64,000 nt of DNA from 43-108 sp001915545 (lineage in GTDB: Bacteria > Bacteroidota > Bacteroidia > Bacteroidales > Bacteroidaceae). Under the pieces are notes generated by a model. That model made no database searches. It was not told where the DNA came from and saw only the letters and a list, made by a program, of their open reading frames with translations. The DNA is taken from NCBI GenBank assembly GCA_902491215.1, contig CABUGV010000013.1, forward strand, positions 1 to 64,000, in the 5' to 3' direction. Below, piece after piece: positions 36,532 through 47,124 of this stretch; position 1 is the stretch's first letter, and each line of letters starts with the position of its first letter. Made by a program: the position numbers and the translations under genes.

Positions 36532-39294
36532 TTATCTGACAAAAACCTTGACGGTTCTTCTTCCTGAACGCACCAAATAAACGCCAGGTTCCAGAACTGC
36601 ATTTTTATTCATCAATACACCATTCATTGAATACACATTGTAATCATAAGGTCCATTGACACGTATAACTCTATTTACAACTTCTACATCCGGTACATCT
36701 TCTAAGACGTTATCGATATCAGATGTACCGTCATCATCACTCAGTACAATCCAACCAACGACATCTGCTGACGGCGACTTATCGTTTTTCACAGCTTCTT
36801 TATTGGATGTATCCACCTGCCTCTTGACACGCATACCTGTAACGGCATCTTTATCGTCGCTTATAAATGCAATATTCCGCAATATTGTTGCCGCATCCAG
36901 ATTTGAGGTCTGCAAGGACGCCAATACAACAGGATTCTTCAAATGCAATGTATCTGAAGTATCGGGGGAAGTAAAAAAAATTGACTTTGTGAATGCGGAA
37001 TAAGGCTTTTCAGTGCTTCTGCCTGCAGACAACAACTTGCCGTTGCCTAATTGTCCGACACCCGGCGCAGCGGCAATGTATACCATGTTCTGTGCAACAC
37101 GTATTTCCTTATTCAGGCCGTATTCATAGAGAAGCTTTGTTTTGAATCCCTTTTCTGTAACATCCCAGATTTTTATTGAAAGGGCATTATTCTTAAGAGA
37201 AGGATTGCGCAGTTCTGCAACTACTACAGGTATGACCCCATCAGGAAAAGGTTTATTAAAGATTACTTCAGCCGTATCTCCTTTTACTCGTGCAGAACCG
37301 ACCTCCAATGACATATTGCCAAAAGTACTGTTGCCCTCTTCCACTGCAAGAAAATCAACATACTCGGGTTCTGCAGGAGTTGTAATGCCTGCAAGTTCCC
37401 AAGGCAAAAGGCTGTAAGTGAAATCCGAACGTTTTACAGATGCGACCAGATTACCTGGCCCCATCTGCGAATTATTGTTAGAATATATACCCATGAAAAC
37501 AGCAGGTACATGTTCGAAATCTTCTGAAAAATCAACTTTCACAGGTTTGCCATCGAGTATGCCCAAACGACCGCTCTGAAGACCGGCTACGCCCTCTGCA
37601 CGCCCTATAGAAATTTTCACTTCATTAGAAAGTCTGGTATTGCCGTCAGAATCAAAATTGCGGACTCTGTAAACCACAATACCGCTCAAATCGGATACGT
37701 CGTCAGATTCGCAGCTTCTTTCAATAGACCTGCCCTCATCTGTATTTACGACACATGCAACTTTCTTGAAATCGCTGTCATTATCTGTTTTCCGTTCAAT
37801 CCAACTCGAATCAGTCTGCTCACCATTCTTGCAAATCCAGCTGAAAGAAACTTTATTGTCGTCCGGTGAGTAAACAGCCTCAAAAGATTCAGGCTTGCGG
37901 TGATTCCACTTAGGAATATATCCCCCTCCTCCATTATAAGCGATTTTTGAGCGCAGTTCGGAGTACCACTTACCGGCTGGAGTCAGTCTGTCGGCATCAG
38001 GACCAAGAGTGTCCGAATCAAGATACAACATTCTGCAATCTTCGACCCAGTTGTATATTGCATATCTTTCGACATACGGATTTGACTCGAGTGCAGTTAC
38101 TATATCCGAAAGCCCCTTCTTCTGATGTTCGTAATTGGCAGGAGTACCTTTTCTGTCCGGATCCGGCCAAGATTCAGTTGTCCAGTTGGCGCCATAGTTG
38201 AACTCTGTTATCCATATCGGGCGCTTAAACAAGTTATAGTACTCGTTCATGCGATCATAGAACTGCTTGCCTGTAGCATACCAATACTCATGTACGACGA
38301 CATAGTCGACACGATAATTATTCTCATCGCATATCTTAAAGAAAGGGACAAGCCAACCATATACTCCGTTTGGATTTGTTGAAGCAGGAGATCCGACACG
38401 CAATCCGGACTTCAACATGTTGAACCAGTTGTCGGCTATATCTGCAACAGGAATATTTGCATCTGCATGATCAGGTTCATTATTGCCCAAAAGGTGAGAT
38501 ACATCATTTACAGCTTCTATTTCTTCATAGGAAGGCCACCATTGACTTTGCTTAATCGGAACAAATTCGTAATCAGAATGCGTGTAACCGTTTGCGCTCC
38601 AATTGTAATACCACGAGCATCCCAAAGCCTCTGTCTGCGCATCACTTCCGCCACAACTACCTTTTTTGCCAATATACTGCCACGGCAGAACTCTTATGAA
38701 CGAGACCTTATCATCAAGCAAACAATCGAGCTTCGGCACTTCCAAATCTGAATCCTGCGCTATAAAACACCTGCTGTAACCAGTGCCGTCGGATGAAGTT
38801 GCCAATGTTGCCATATATCCTCTTTTCAATTTAAAAGACGAAATATTATTGTCAAATTCATCCAAAGCCCTATAATACTGATTTGGAACAAAATCAGAAC
38901 TGTTCTCGCCTGTCCAATTCTCCCCGGTATAAACCTGAAGGGGAGTAAAATTGCTGTTCGCGTGAGGATATACACACGAACCGTTGACATAAATTCCGAC
39001 ACGCACATTCTTGTCGTTCTCTGCAGGCTTGCCGTTCACATAAATATGCATGAGATACTCGTTCACAAGCTTTGACGGCTTGACATTATCAAAAAAGATA
39101 ACGGCATCCTCATTTTTTATATCAACAGTTCCTGCAACAGCAAAAGGTTCACTGTTCAAAACATGCAAATCCTGCTTGTCCTCCACAGATACAGCTCCAT
39201 CTATAACATCAACGGTCTTTACGCTCTGAGCTATACCATAATCAATGACAAAACTTAATGAAAATAATACTAGAAGGATTTTTCTTTTATCCAT
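36532..39294 (-). CDS. Secreted GH128-like endo-beta-1,3-glucanase
   Basis: A 920-aa exported protein; the ATG at 39294 gives the signal peptide MDKRKILLVLFSLSFVIDYGIAQ. Residues ~25-190 are a beta-rich N-terminal region. The catalytic barrel (~200-460) has LGCSWYYNWSANG, HLLGNNEPDHAD with the presumed acid/base Glu, YVVVHEYWYA and RPIWITEFNYGANW with the presumed nucleophile Glu. This is the GH128 (Asl1-type) pattern of beta-1,3-glucanases. FN3-like and beta-sandwich modules follow, and the C-terminus (PGVYLVRSGRRTVKVFVR) is a Por-type sorting tail. The GH128 fold is well supported; beta-1,3-glucan as substrate is inferred from the family. Confidence 0.78.
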   Translation of the reverse strand: MDKRKILLVLFSLSFVIDYGIAQSVKTVDVIDGAVSVEDKQDLHVLNSEPFAVAGTVDIKNEDAVIFFDNVKPSKLVNEYLMHIYVNGKPAENDKNVRVGIYVNGSCVYPHANSNFTPLQVYTGENWTGENSSDFVPNQYYRALDEFDNNISSFKLKRGYMATLATSSDGTGYSRCFIAQDSDLEVPKLDCLLDDKVSFIRVLPWQYIGKKGSCGGSDAQTEALGCSWYYNWSANGYTHSDYEFVPIKQSQWWPSYEEIEAVNDVSHLLGNNEPDHADANIPVADIADNWFNMLKSGLRVGSPASTNPNGVYGWLVPFFKICDENNYRVDYVVVHEYWYATGKQFYDRMNEYYNLFKRPIWITEFNYGANWTTESWPDPDRKGTPANYEHQKKGLSDIVTALESNPYVERYAIYNWVEDCRMLYLDSDTLGPDADRLTPAGKWYSELRSKIAYNGGGGYIPKWNHRKPESFEAVYSPDDNKVSFSWICKNGEQTDSSWIERKTDNDSDFKKVACVVNTDEGRSIERSCESDDVSDLSGIVVYRVRNFDSDGNTRLSNEVKISIGRAEGVAGLQSGRLGILDGKPVKVDFSEDFEHVPAVFMGIYSNNNSQMGPGNLVASVKRSDFTYSLLPWELAGITTPAEPEYVDFLAVEEGNSTFGNMSLEVGSARVKGDTAEVIFNKPFPDGVIPVVVAELRNPSLKNNALSIKIWDVTEKGFKTKLLYEYGLNKEIRVAQNMVYIAAAPGVGQLGNGKLLSAGRSTEKPYSAFTKSIFFTSPDTSDTLHLKNPVVLASLQTSNLDAATILRNIAFISDDKDAVTGMRVKRQVDTSNKEAVKNDKSPSADVVGWIVLSDDDGTSDIDNVLEDVPDVEVVNRVIRVNGPYDYNVYSMNGVLMNKNAVLEPGVYLVRSGRRTVKVFVR

Positions 39295-39390
39295 AATATG
39301 CAATGTCAATCAGTTTGTCAAATTCAAAAAACAACGGCGAGGCTGTCTCAAAATAGATTTTGGGATAGCCTCATCTGTTGATTCACAATT

Positions 39391-42320
39391 TTAAAACTTT
39401 CTATTAACAACAACCTTAACTGTATTCTTTCCGAACTTGACGATATATACACCATCAGGAACAACAGCTCCTATATTGACAGGCATACCGGAAACAGAAT
39501 ATGCACGACTGCCCTCTGGAGCGATTATACGTCCTCCTTCAACCGCAACAGAGAAATCTTCATCAGGAACAGAAGATATTCCGGCAGCAGGATTCCATCC
39601 CTCATTATCACCAGAAGAAAGCTGAACAAGACGGAAGTTATCTGCAGAAATCCATGTTCCGGCAAAAGCTGTACCTCCATACTTCTGGGTAAATGTAGAA
39701 TCACATGTAAATCCGATTGTGAGTATGTGATTCTTGACCTCTATATCCAAAGAAGTGTAATGCCATCCGCTTCCCCAACCGTTGTTAGCCATGAGAGTGT
39801 CATTCTCTGCATCTGTAGCAGTTTGACCACCATTGGTTCTCTTGTAAACCTCTGCAAATATTGATCCGTAAGTATCAGTAACAGTTGCGATGGAATCTCC
39901 GCCATCAGCAGCAGATGGTCCTCCCAATTCTGTAATGTTCATTTTCTCAAGCTCTACCTGAGACAATGTCACTGTAGAAGAATCATTATCGGCAAATGCA
40001 TAAAGATATACACCTTTATCGCTGGTTGTACGCGTCATTGCAGTAAGTCTGTAAACACCGTTAGGAACTGATTCTATTGTCTGGTGCATATTATAGAGCA
40101 AAGTTCCAGGAGTTGCATTCCATGAATCCAGATAATAACCCTGGGCGTTTCCATCTACCTGCTGTCCGTTTCCGGTGAAACGATTATCTCCGTTTACGAC
40201 TGTACCGTCCCATCCTTTAGGTTTTACAGAATTAGATGAATTATTAATCTCAGGATTAACAATCAATCCAGTGAAGTCTTTTCCTCCTGCAAGAATAAGA
40301 TCAGCAGCCTCGCATTGAGCCATGGCCTTTTCAAGTTCATTCACATATTTGTCGACCAATGTTTCTTCAGGCAACTGCTTGATTGTTGTAAAGTCAGAAA
40401 CCTGTCGATTGATATTATCGTCCAATATACCTTTTGCAAAAGCATCCTCAACCGTAAGTTCTCTTGCCGCATACAATGTAGGAACATATCTGTCACGGAA
40501 AGCATACAATATACCTTCAAGACTGTCCATTTCCACATAAGAAGCATCAGCAGAATTGATTTCATCATCCATACAGCTCAAGAATCTGCTCGCCATATCA
40601 TAGTAGTCACCTGAGTATACTTCCATATCAACAGAATCCTTCAATGCCTTGTAGATACCAGCCATAACAGAGTTTTGCTTATCAACAGACTTATAAGCTT
40701 CAGACATGGCATCCTTCATTGACATTATCGCCTGCTTAAGATTTGCAGCACCTTCGACAGCCTCATACTTCGAGATTGAATCCATAAGCATCTTCTTGTC
40801 TGCCGCAAACATCATCGTATCAGCCATTGCACGTCCGTCTGCAAGAGACTTGTCAAGTATCGGTCTTAAAGTTTCCTCGCTCAAGGCTCCGCAATAACGG
40901 AGACGGAAATCTGTTACAAGGAACCAACCTATAGAACCGCCGCCACTTTCAGACTGGAAACCGATACGCAATTTGCCGTCGTATACAGGAATTGAAGCTG
41001 TGCGGAAAGTTTCCCAACTGGTCATCGCTGTCGATGCCATATTTGACATAACAGAATCGGACATCGAAACAGCATAAGCATGCTGCTTGTATATTGAAGC
41101 CTCATCTGTCCATCCCAGACATTCCACTCTATACCATCCATCAGGAAGTCCTTCTACGTCCTGATACAAATTCATGTGACTGAACTGCCATGTCCAGCTG
41201 TATAGCATGTAACATCCTTGCCGACTTCTGAAGCTGGTTTGTGTACAGGATAGAAGCAATTGCCTTCACCTGGAAGCCCTGTATTTTCAGACACCCATCC
41301 TTCCGAACTCAAAGCACAATCTGGAGAATATGCATAAGGAACACGGAAGTTAGGAGACTTTATCATATAAGTCATGTCGGCAGGATTCTCTTCTGTTGCA
41401 AAAGGAATCTGACTGTCGTAATATGAACGTATGGATGACTTCAAAGAATCGTATGCAGAAATGAATTCATCAACACCGGAGTCTTCAGAATAATATATTC
41501 CATCTGCATATTCATACGCTTTTTCCAAATCAGAAAGTCCCGGATAAAGTTCCTGCGACTCGAATATGGCAGTACACTCATCAAACAGATTGATCATATC
41601 CTTCACCTGCGTCAGGCCTGTTTCTACCTTGGATATGAATTCTCCTATTTCCTGAGCAGCTTCAAGATATATAGGATGTTCGTCATCATCGCCGGCAACC
41701 GAAACCTTGTCTGCCATTTCCATCTGGAAGTCTGTTACATCCGACTGAATACCTGGATATTCATCCAGTGTACCGATCATAGCATCGAGACGGGCATTAG
41801 CCTTCTCATAGACTTTAAGAGGAGGAGTAGGCAACTCGACAAGTTTCCAATAAGCTTTTTCATTCAAAGGCTTATCGCAGAATATACCGCCATCTTCTAC
41901 AAGATCATCGGCACCCCAATAAGTTCCGGCATGCAGATTTTTGATTCCCACATAATCAGTTCCTGCAATCTGCTCTATAGAATACTTTGCCTTTGAGATA
42001 ACTGTAGGCAGTTCTTCCTGGAAGACAATGCTCCACCAGTCCCAATCCCATTCTACCGTCACCTTGCACACATAAGCATTATCGACAGCCGATCTGATCA
42101 TATATACACCTTCTTCTCCCTGAACAGGAATAAACTCGAACGCCTGGCCTTCGGCCTCTGCATCAGGAACGCACTGTTTTGCTACGTTATCAACTCGTCC
42201 GAATGCCAGATTCTCAGAGTTGACAATCTGGTAATATTTAAATGGTTCGGGCGTTACAGTCTGCGATATGATGCATATAGAATACATCAATGACAGAAAT
42301 GACAAAATTTTTCTTTTCAT
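39391..42320 (-). pseudogene. Secreted modular glycan-binding-like protein split by a frameshift
   Basis: Two overlapping minus-strand frames (42320-41172, 382 aa; and 41259-39391) make one gene with a frame change. The first frame has a signal peptide (MKRKILSFLSLMYSICIISQ), a ricin/DUF-like beta region, helical spacers and SEGWVSENTGLPGEGNCFYPV. The second frame continues CYMLYSWTWQFSHMNLYQDVEGLPDGWYRV. Together these match an intact copy of the same module later in the protein (PKGWDGTVV ... GYYLDSWN ... LYNMHQTIESVPNGVYRLTA). The break is therefore near 41215-41240. The total is 2930 bases, one short of a multiple of three, consistent with a one-base deletion. The end (DGVYIVKFGKNTVKVVVNRKF) is a Por-type tail. 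I recognise no catalytic domain; it may bind carbohydrate. Confidence 0.75.
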
Positions 42321-42386
42321 GCTGAAATAAATTTAGTTGTTAACAATATTGATTCTATATTAAAACTGAATTACGATGCCACGGCA

Positions 42387-43298
42387 TCAATAACGTGAAA
42401 CAACAAGATTACCATTGCTTACCTTTAATTCTGACATATATATGGCCGAGGCACGCGAATGTCCGTTCTTTTCAAAATGTCTGAAATAAACAATATAAGC
42501 CTTATCGCCGCATACTGCGACATCGGCATGTCCGCCGAGCATAAGATCGGGCATTCGTGTCCACACCGATGCATCGTCAGAACGGTATACGGCCAATCCG
42601 TTATAATCGCCCCGAGGGTCCGTTATCATCCAGTAAAATCCATCCATTTGGAAAACTATAGGGGCTTCATGATTTATGCCGGTCACGGCCGGTTTGCCCG
42701 CAGGAATCCATTTCTTCAGATTGGAGCTTGATGCAAAATAGGTATCGCCATTATAAGTATACCACAAACAGTACGTGCCATCCGGCAATTCGTGCACAGT
42801 CGGGTCTATCACATTCTTCTCAACAGGAACAAAGCCTTCGAATTTCCATTTCCAAAGATTCTTGCTGGTATAATGAGCTATAATTCCGTCACCGCGCCAG
42901 TCGAACTGTACTCCTCTCACGTATGTTACAAACATGTGGTAGACATTGCCGAACTTACGGACACAGGGTGCCCAGAATGTATTATGTCCGGGTTCAACAT
43001 TCAATCCCTCGGCTATGCCGAAATAGCGCCATGTCTTGCCGTTGTCGGAAGAGATGCCGATGTCGGAACCGTACACCCATGCCGTCCCCTGCGTGTCAAC
43101 ATTTGCACGGCGCTGGGTGTAGAAGAGCCACCATTCTTTGGTGTCATCGTTCCATATCAGGTTCGGATCTGCCGCACCGTCATGTACTGGATCACGAAAC
43201 AGAGGACGAGGTATGTTCTCTATGTCGATTGTTTGAGCTTCGGCAAGCCCTAGGGTCAGCAGGCTTACCAACAGCACAAAAGCAGATTTAAGATTCAT
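42387..43298 (-). CDS. Exported GH43-like five-bladed beta-propeller hydrolase
   Basis: A 303-aa exported enzyme with a signal peptide (MNLKSAFVLLVSLLTLGLAEAQ). The three acidic residues of GH43-type propellers can be seen in order: AADPNLIWND (base Asp), NVIDPTVHELPDGTY (second Asp) and GINHEAPIVFQMDG (acid Glu). Repeated WWLFYT/CLWYTY blade strands fit five blades. GH43 members act mostly on arabinose or xylose linkages, and a GH127 beta-L-arabinofuranosidase lies directly upstream. GH117 and related propeller families share this layout, so the family call is GH43-like rather than exact. Confidence 0.7.
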   Translation of the reverse strand: MNLKSAFVLLVSLLTLGLAEAQTIDIENIPRPLFRDPVHDGAADPNLIWNDDTKEWWLFYTQRRANVDTQGTAWVYGSDIGISSDNGKTWRYFGIAEGLNVEPGHNTFWAPCVRKFGNVYHMFVTYVRGVQFDWRGDGIIAHYTSKNLWKWKFEGFVPVEKNVIDPTVHELPDGTYCLWYTYNGDTYFASSSNLKKWIPAGKPAVTGINHEAPIVFQMDGFYWMITDPRGDYNGLAVYRSDDASVWTRMPDLMLGGHADVAVCGDKAYIVYFRHFEKNGHSRASAIYMSELKVSNGNLVVSRY

Positions 43299-43346
43299 AT
43301 ATTTTTCAGTTATTATTGATGAATGCCGATAATAATTGCATCCAGG

Positions 43347-45683
43347 TTATTTATCATTCTTGATGATCCTCGCATTGTATACCGCACCGGTCCATGTAGG
43401 TTTTCCGTCGAAGCGTATATTGACCGAACTCTTTCCTGCCGTAAGGCTCTCGGGCAGGTCGTAACTTATTTCGAAGAAATTGCCAGGACTGTCCATATAG
43501 ATTTTCTGCACGGCAAGCACCTTTCCGTCGACAGATATGGTGAATTCCTTGGCGGGCGTCTCGCCTCCCCAGTAGGTGACAATCAGTTTCTGCGGTTTGT
43601 CGGGCAGAACCTTCATGTCGAAGGCAAACCATCCGCCCGTCCACGCGGCGCGCCACTTCTTCTTGTTGAAGATGCCGTTGCCGATGCTGTTTCCCGTCAG
43701 CCGGTGATCGCGTTCAGGTTGCATCTCGCCGAGTGCGATATAATCGACGGTAATCTTATCCAATTCCTGAATGCGCCGCAGTTCGGCTCTGTAGGCCTCT
43801 TGTGCACGGTTCCACTCGTCGCGTCCGAATACGTCCCAATATACCATATAGTGCTGATTGTGAAGGCGACAGAACGGGCGCAGTTCGACATCGGACGGCT
43901 CACCGACGTTGTTCGTCTTAAAACGAAGAGGATAGTCGGACAGTTTGGTTATCCATTCATCCACAGGGCGCCCGTCAGTTACCAATACGGGAATTCCGTT
44001 TTCCAGATCGGGCTCTTCCTTGCCCAAGGCTCCAGCAAGAAGTACGGGGCCGTAGAATATTCCCAAACGAGAGGGATTGTCGGGCATCGACTCGGTGCGA
44101 AGCATGAGATTGAACTTTACTTCGACGACGTCGCCGTCCTTCCACTTCCGGTTTACCGAAACATATCTGCCACTCTCGGAAGACGTGGTGGCAATCTTGC
44201 CGTTGACAAGAATCTGCATCTCACGGCTCCATCGCGGATGGCGCAGATGCAGTGTGCGCCGGACGCTTCGTCCGCATGAAATACGGAACAACACAGTGCT
44301 GTCGGAAGGCAATTCCGTCATCTGCGTGACAACCATGCCTGCGTCCTTCCAATCGAGCCTCGAAGGGATGAAAAGGTTGACATAAAGACCGCCGTCGGCA
44401 TCTTCGGCATAGATGAAAGAGGAATATTTCACATGATTCTCCACTCCGCTGCCAGAACAACACACGAAGGAATTGAATTTGGAAAGATAGCTTCGTGCTC
44501 CTCCTGAGAACAACGGCGTATAGTATACGCCCATTCCATCTTCAGGATTCTGCGTGGCAAGAATATGGTTGTAGAGCGCCTTCTCGTAATAATCGACATA
44601 GCGCTCGTCGGGATTCCAAGTGAAAAGGTGCTCGGTGAGCTTCAGCATGTTGTAGGTGTTGCAGGTTTCGGATGTAGAAGTACCCAACCTGTCGTTCAGT
44701 TTTCCGGGTGCACCGAAATGCTCGCCGTCGCTGTTTCCACCGTTGACGTAAGTGTGGTTTCGGACAACAGTTTCCCAGAAGAAAGACGCTATGACCGAAT
44801 CCCTCTTACTTCCGGTTATCTCGTACATGCGTGCACAACCCACCATTTTGGGCACCTGAGTATTGGCATGCAGTCCCTCAAGACTGTCAATGCAATTTGC
44901 CAACGGTTCCATGACAGCCTTATGATTATCGAAACGCTCGGCCACTGCCAGAAATTCAGGTTCGCCGGTAACGGCATACAGATTGGCCAAGGCTTCGTTC
45001 ATGCCTCCATATTCGCATGCAAGCACCGCCTGCATTTTTTCTTCGTCAAGCCCGTGAAATGTGTCATAAAGAAAGTGTCCCAAACCTGAAGCAACCTTAA
45101 GCGCCTCGGCATTGCCCATCTTCTCATATACATCAATCAGACCTGCAAGGACCTTGTGCATAACATAAAGCGGAACCCAGCCACCGTTGAGGTCGAATCC
45201 TTGCGAATAGACCTTTCCCGAAGCAATCTCGGCAAATATCCTTTTACCATCGGGCGTTGCGGCCACATATCCATTGCCGTTCGCTTTCTGACATTCCGAC
45301 AATTCGTCTACCATATACGATATTCTGTCCTTGAAACGTTGATCCTTGGTATAAGAGTAATACCATGCACAGGCCGACAGGTAGTGTCCGAGAAACTGTC
45401 CGGCAACTCCTTCACTCTCCCAACCGCCATATTTGGGTGCACGGGGCGAAAGTCCGGCTTCCGACCTGAAACCGCTCAACATCCGGTCAGGATCGAGTTC
45501 AAGGAGATACACTGCATCCATTTCCTGAGCATATCTGAAAGGACCGGAAATAATGCTGACTTCGCCTTTGTCGAACAAAAAAGTTCTAATATCATTATTT
45601 GAAGCCGTCGCCGCCGTCACTGCAAAAGCGGCAAACAGTTCCAATACAAGTACACATATCCGAAGCATGACCTTATCAATCAT
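43347..45683 (-). CDS. GH127-family beta-L-arabinofuranosidase
   Basis: A 778-aa exported enzyme (signal peptide ending FAVTA) of the DUF1680/GH127 type, which removes beta-L-arabinofuranose. The (alpha/alpha)6 domain has GWESEGVAGQFLGHYLSACA and GGWVPLYVMHKVLAGLID. LACEYGGMNEALANLYAVTG carries a conserved Glu. TSTSETCNTYNMLKLTEHL provides the Glu and first zinc Cys near 341, and NSFVCCSGSGVENH the Cys pair near 407-408. These match the zinc-cysteine catalytic site known from HypBA1. The C-terminal ~250 residues are beta-sandwiches. It is the promoter-proximal enzyme gene of the minus-strand cluster. Confidence 0.9.
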   Translation of the reverse strand: MIDKVMLRICVLVLELFAAFAVTAATASNNDIRTFLFDKGEVSIISGPFRYAQEMDAVYLLELDPDRMLSGFRSEAGLSPRAPKYGGWESEGVAGQFLGHYLSACAWYYSYTKDQRFKDRISYMVDELSECQKANGNGYVAATPDGKRIFAEIASGKVYSQGFDLNGGWVPLYVMHKVLAGLIDVYEKMGNAEALKVASGLGHFLYDTFHGLDEEKMQAVLACEYGGMNEALANLYAVTGEPEFLAVAERFDNHKAVMEPLANCIDSLEGLHANTQVPKMVGCARMYEITGSKRDSVIASFFWETVVRNHTYVNGGNSDGEHFGAPGKLNDRLGTSTSETCNTYNMLKLTEHLFTWNPDERYVDYYEKALYNHILATQNPEDGMGVYYTPLFSGGARSYLSKFNSFVCCSGSGVENHVKYSSFIYAEDADGGLYVNLFIPSRLDWKDAGMVVTQMTELPSDSTVLFRISCGRSVRRTLHLRHPRWSREMQILVNGKIATTSSESGRYVSVNRKWKDGDVVEVKFNLMLRTESMPDNPSRLGIFYGPVLLAGALGKEEPDLENGIPVLVTDGRPVDEWITKLSDYPLRFKTNNVGEPSDVELRPFCRLHNQHYMVYWDVFGRDEWNRAQEAYRAELRRIQELDKITVDYIALGEMQPERDHRLTGNSIGNGIFNKKKWRAAWTGGWFAFDMKVLPDKPQKLIVTYWGGETPAKEFTISVDGKVLAVQKIYMDSPGNFFEISYDLPESLTAGKSSVNIRFDGKPTWTGAVYNARIIKNDK

Positions 45684-45762
45684 AACTATAAACCTTTTAC
45701 ATTAAAAAACTACCATAAATCATAATGACCAGCGTATTCAGCTATCGTTGCAACTGACACTG

Positions 45763-45770
45763 CAAAACTA
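45763..45770 (-). promoter_or_regulatory. Candidate -7 box upstream of GH127
   Basis: On the minus strand TAGTTTTG matches TAnnTTTG, about 80 bases before the GH127 start. No exact -33 box is present at the usual distance. Confidence 0.4.
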
Positions 45771-45850
45771 TAAAACCTGCACGCAATTCTATTTTCATAT
45801 TTTAGCAGAGTCTTATATTATATTTGCCGTGCGATTTTATTTTGAGGCAT

Positions 45851-45894
45851 AAAAAACATAAGCCGCTTCAGCTTAAACTGCTGAAACGGCTTAT
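45851..45894 (-). terminator. Intrinsic terminator after the phosphatase-like gene
   Basis: On the minus strand a 15-bp stem (45894-45880 with 45872-45858, one mismatch) is followed by a T-run (45856-45851). Confidence 0.85.
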
Positions 45895-45939
45895 ATATCA
45901 AAATCATTTATCTGCAGGTCATCCTGCATCACATTTCTT

Positions 45940-47124
45940 CTACTTTCCTGATGTCAAGCTTTTCTTAAAAACCACCTTGCCATCCAAATCAATGATTTCG
46001 ATGTCCAACCGGTCTTCTGACGCAGCAACAGAAACGACACTGTTATTGGAATTTACCAATATAGGGCTCTTCACCAGATTGCCTGCTTCTTCATATTCGG
46101 TCTTATGCGTATGTCCGCAAAGCATAATGTCGACATTCATCTTATTCAGCGCAGGAACAAATTTATCGAGCACTTCTTTTTGTCCGTGCCAAGCTTTTGC
46201 TTCAGCAAACGGCGGCATGTGAAATACGGCGACGACAAATTTCACACCGTCGGGCCACTCCATTCCGCTCAAGCGCTGAAGCCACCCGCTCTCTTCTGTT
46301 CTATATGCGTCATAATCGGTAATACCGCTATATTCTATATCTGTATCAGGCTTGTCCTCCCCTGTGTCCAGAACGACAAAAGCAACAGGGCCATGTCTGA
46401 AAACATAATAAAGATGTTCTTCTTCAGGTGAGAAATAATTCTGGAAAGAAGTTGCAAGTTCACCTCTTGTCTCATGATTTCCGCGTGCATAATACATCGG
46501 TTTTTCCGATGCAAACATCTTGATGCTCCGCGACATAAACCCATTGAATACACTTTCCTTATCCTTAAATTCAGAAACCATGTCTCCGTTGAAGAATATG
46601 AGGTCCTTATTCTTGTAATCGGCAATTTGAAGCAAGGCTTCTGCAATACTGTCACGTCCGTGAATATCATTTATCATAAGAAAAGACACCTCCTTCTTGT
46701 TTGGATCCAAAGTCGTAAAACGAAGCGGTTCCCTATAATAAACATCTGTAGCGGCAATATCTCCGTAGTGAACTTTCACACCTTTATGCGATGTTACTTC
46801 TTGCGAATACACCCGATACATGTAAGTTTTGCCGGGCAAAAGTCCTTTTATCCTTACGGAATGCAATGTGGATACATTTTTTACACCATTCGTAGAATCA
46901 TAATGCTTGCTCCTTTCTTCAGAATAAAAATGACTTCCGTCATCAGGTGCAGTCTCTACCCATCCGACAGATTTTTTGTCGGATTCCCAAACTACCGTCA
47001 CCTCAGAATCATACAGATTCTGGAGATATGGACCATACATGATTTTAATCTGCGAATACAGCATTTCATGACCGAACATGGCCAGAAACAACACTAAAAC
47101 TTTAACGACATTCATATTTAACAT
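45940..47124 (-). CDS. Exported purple-acid-phosphatase-like metallophosphoesterase
   Basis: A 394-aa exported protein. The signal peptide is followed by an FN3-like N domain (YGPYLQNLYDSEVTVVWESD ... VRIKGLLPGKTYMYRVYS), as in purple acid phosphatases. The calcineurin-type domain has FLMINDIHGRD, IFFNGDMVSE, YYARGNHETRG, VVAVFHMPPF and MLCGHTHKTE, supplying all metal ligands. The likely role is hydrolysis of phosphate monoesters outside the inner membrane. It is divergent from an AraC regulator and separated from GH127 by a terminator, so it may be a separate unit. Confidence 0.87.
   Translation of the reverse strand: MLNMNVVKVLVLFLAMFGHEMLYSQIKIMYGPYLQNLYDSEVTVVWESDKKSVGWVETAPDDGSHFYSEERSKHYDSTNGVKNVSTLHSVRIKGLLPGKTYMYRVYSQEVTSHKGVKVHYGDIAATDVYYREPLRFTTLDPNKKEVSFLMINDIHGRDSIAEALLQIADYKNKDLIFFNGDMVSEFKDKESVFNGFMSRSIKMFASEKPMYYARGNHETRGELATSFQNYFSPEEEHLYYVFRHGPVAFVVLDTGEDKPDTDIEYSGITDYDAYRTEESGWLQRLSGMEWPDGVKFVVAVFHMPPFAEAKAWHGQKEVLDKFVPALNKMNVDIMLCGHTHKTEYEEAGNLVKSPILVNSNNSVVSVAASEDRLDIEIIDLDGKVVFKKSLTSGK

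Noticed and set aside
41172..41259. Programmed ribosomal frameshifting
   Set aside because: No slippery heptamer or downstream pseudoknot is evident near the join, and the gene is not of a class known to use it.
43323..44279. A 318-residue plus-strand open frame
   Set aside because: It is antisense to GH127, which has full zinc-cysteine motifs.
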